Of a DNA stretch of 33,229 nt, positions 32,300 through 33,229 are shown one piece after another (position 1 is the first letter of the stretch; the number at the start of each line of letters is the position of its first letter). The stretch is from contig LWCA01000301.1 in NCBI GenBank assembly GCA_001642005.1, positions 1-33,229 of the forward strand, given 5' to 3'. Under the pieces are notes generated by a model, which had not been told where the DNA came from, did no database searches, and was given only the letters and a program-made list of their open reading frames with translations. This DNA comes from Intoshia linei (taxonomy: Eukaryota; Orthonectida; Rhopaluridae). The position numbers and the translations under genes were made by a program.

Positions 32300-33229
32300 C
32301 TATTTATATAGATTAAAGTGTCCTAAAACACTTAATTTAAACAATGCAAAAGTAGTCCACGGGGAAAGATGAACTCTTTCATTGCAAACAAGATGATGTG
32401 CTTGAAATTGTCTAACTCTCAAAAAAACCCTTGACCTTTTGCATTTTAAACTAATTTTTAATACAATTTTTCAAAAACGAACATAAACTTTATAAACAAA
32501 TATTGGTATTGTAACGATGTAAATTCATGCGTATAAATAGTATATGTAAGATTTGTAAGTATATATTATGCCATGGTTATCACAGTTTATCAGAAATCCT
32601 TCTCAATAAAACCCTATTTTATCTAAAAAGTTATAAAAAACAGAATTTATAGGATAGAGGGTTTCTTGGTGTTTTTTTCTAACAATTATGACATTTCAAA
32701 TACATAATCTTGTTCGAAAGAATTTTTGTTATATTTATATTTGGCTACTTTTGTGAAAATAGTTAATAGAACTAATTAGCAGTAAAAATAAGAATAATCA
32801 ATTTTATATAAAAAATTAAAATTTTTTTTTTTAATTTTAAAGTTTATACGCGATTTATTAAATTTGTAGGACCCTGATGTTTAAAATTAATCTATACTAA
32901 ATGGGTATTTGAAAATTTAATAAATATATATTTTCTGCATTGTTTCGAAAAACTGTTTTAGGACACACCTAAATATAGATATATATAATTTATATATAGT
33001 CAAGTTTCGTTAGTAGAGACAAGTTTAATAGATAACTTTGTAAATTTTTTGTTAGAAGAGATTTATTCAAATAAGCATTTACGTAATGCATGCAAGCATA
33101 ACATAGTGTGATATAAATTTGAGTGCATATTTTATTGCTCACAATTATTGACATTGTAATAATAAAATTAAATTAATTTAAATTTCAAAATAATGAAAAA
33201 AACTATCACATTAAACGAAAAATTAGAGA
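32300..33229. other. AT-rich right flank, no gene seen
   Basis: Homopolymer-rich DNA with no supported frame, splice-bounded exon or RNA gene. It may be the body of the hAT-like element starting at 32254, or an intron of the MUN-like gene. Confidence 0.4.

Overview
This 33.2 kb window is AT-rich eukaryotic DNA with GT-AG introns and many decayed DNA transposons. The proteins point to an insect. The transposon mix and base composition would suit a sternorrhynchan hemipteran such as an aphid relative, but that is an inference. Most real coding sequence is split into short exons on the minus strand and was found by joining exons on splice sites, reading phase and family similarity.

Three minus-strand genes follow one another. 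(1) 1709-12342: the N-terminal half of a divergent NompC/TRPN mechanosensory channel. Twenty exons join in frame into about 1,319 residues. They hold an Asn/Lys-rich N-terminus, 29 ankyrin repeats (the number known for Drosophila NompC) and the start of the linker. Most exons equal one repeat in phase 0. The transmembrane channel half is not seen and should lie left of position 1. (2) 12901-17978: an SSUH2-like cysteine-rich protein, ten proposed exons, with six CxxC pairs. (3) 21786-29454, probably continuing to the right: an unnamed gene whose exons resemble the MUN/MHD region of UNC13/BAIAP3-type exocytosis proteins. Two of its exon junctions could not be reconciled.

Around and inside these genes is a patchwork of old mobile elements. 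There is a Tc1-like DD34E element at the left edge (1-1289) and hAT pieces in the introns of genes 1 and 2. A non-autonomous repeat family has 15-bp inverted ends and a subterminal palindrome; at least five copies carry the palindrome, and a further fragment lacks it. A Tigger/pogo element with intact ends (24073-25134) is inserted into one of these copies. A rotten transposase of an unnamed family lies at 19867-21130. Fragments of MULE, Tigger and ZBED/hAT transposases fill 29.8-32.1 kb. One repeat copy ends five bases from a 5' splice site of the TRPN gene.

No rRNA, tRNA, CRISPR array or bacterial-type operon was seen. All exon borders are read by eye and have no transcript support.
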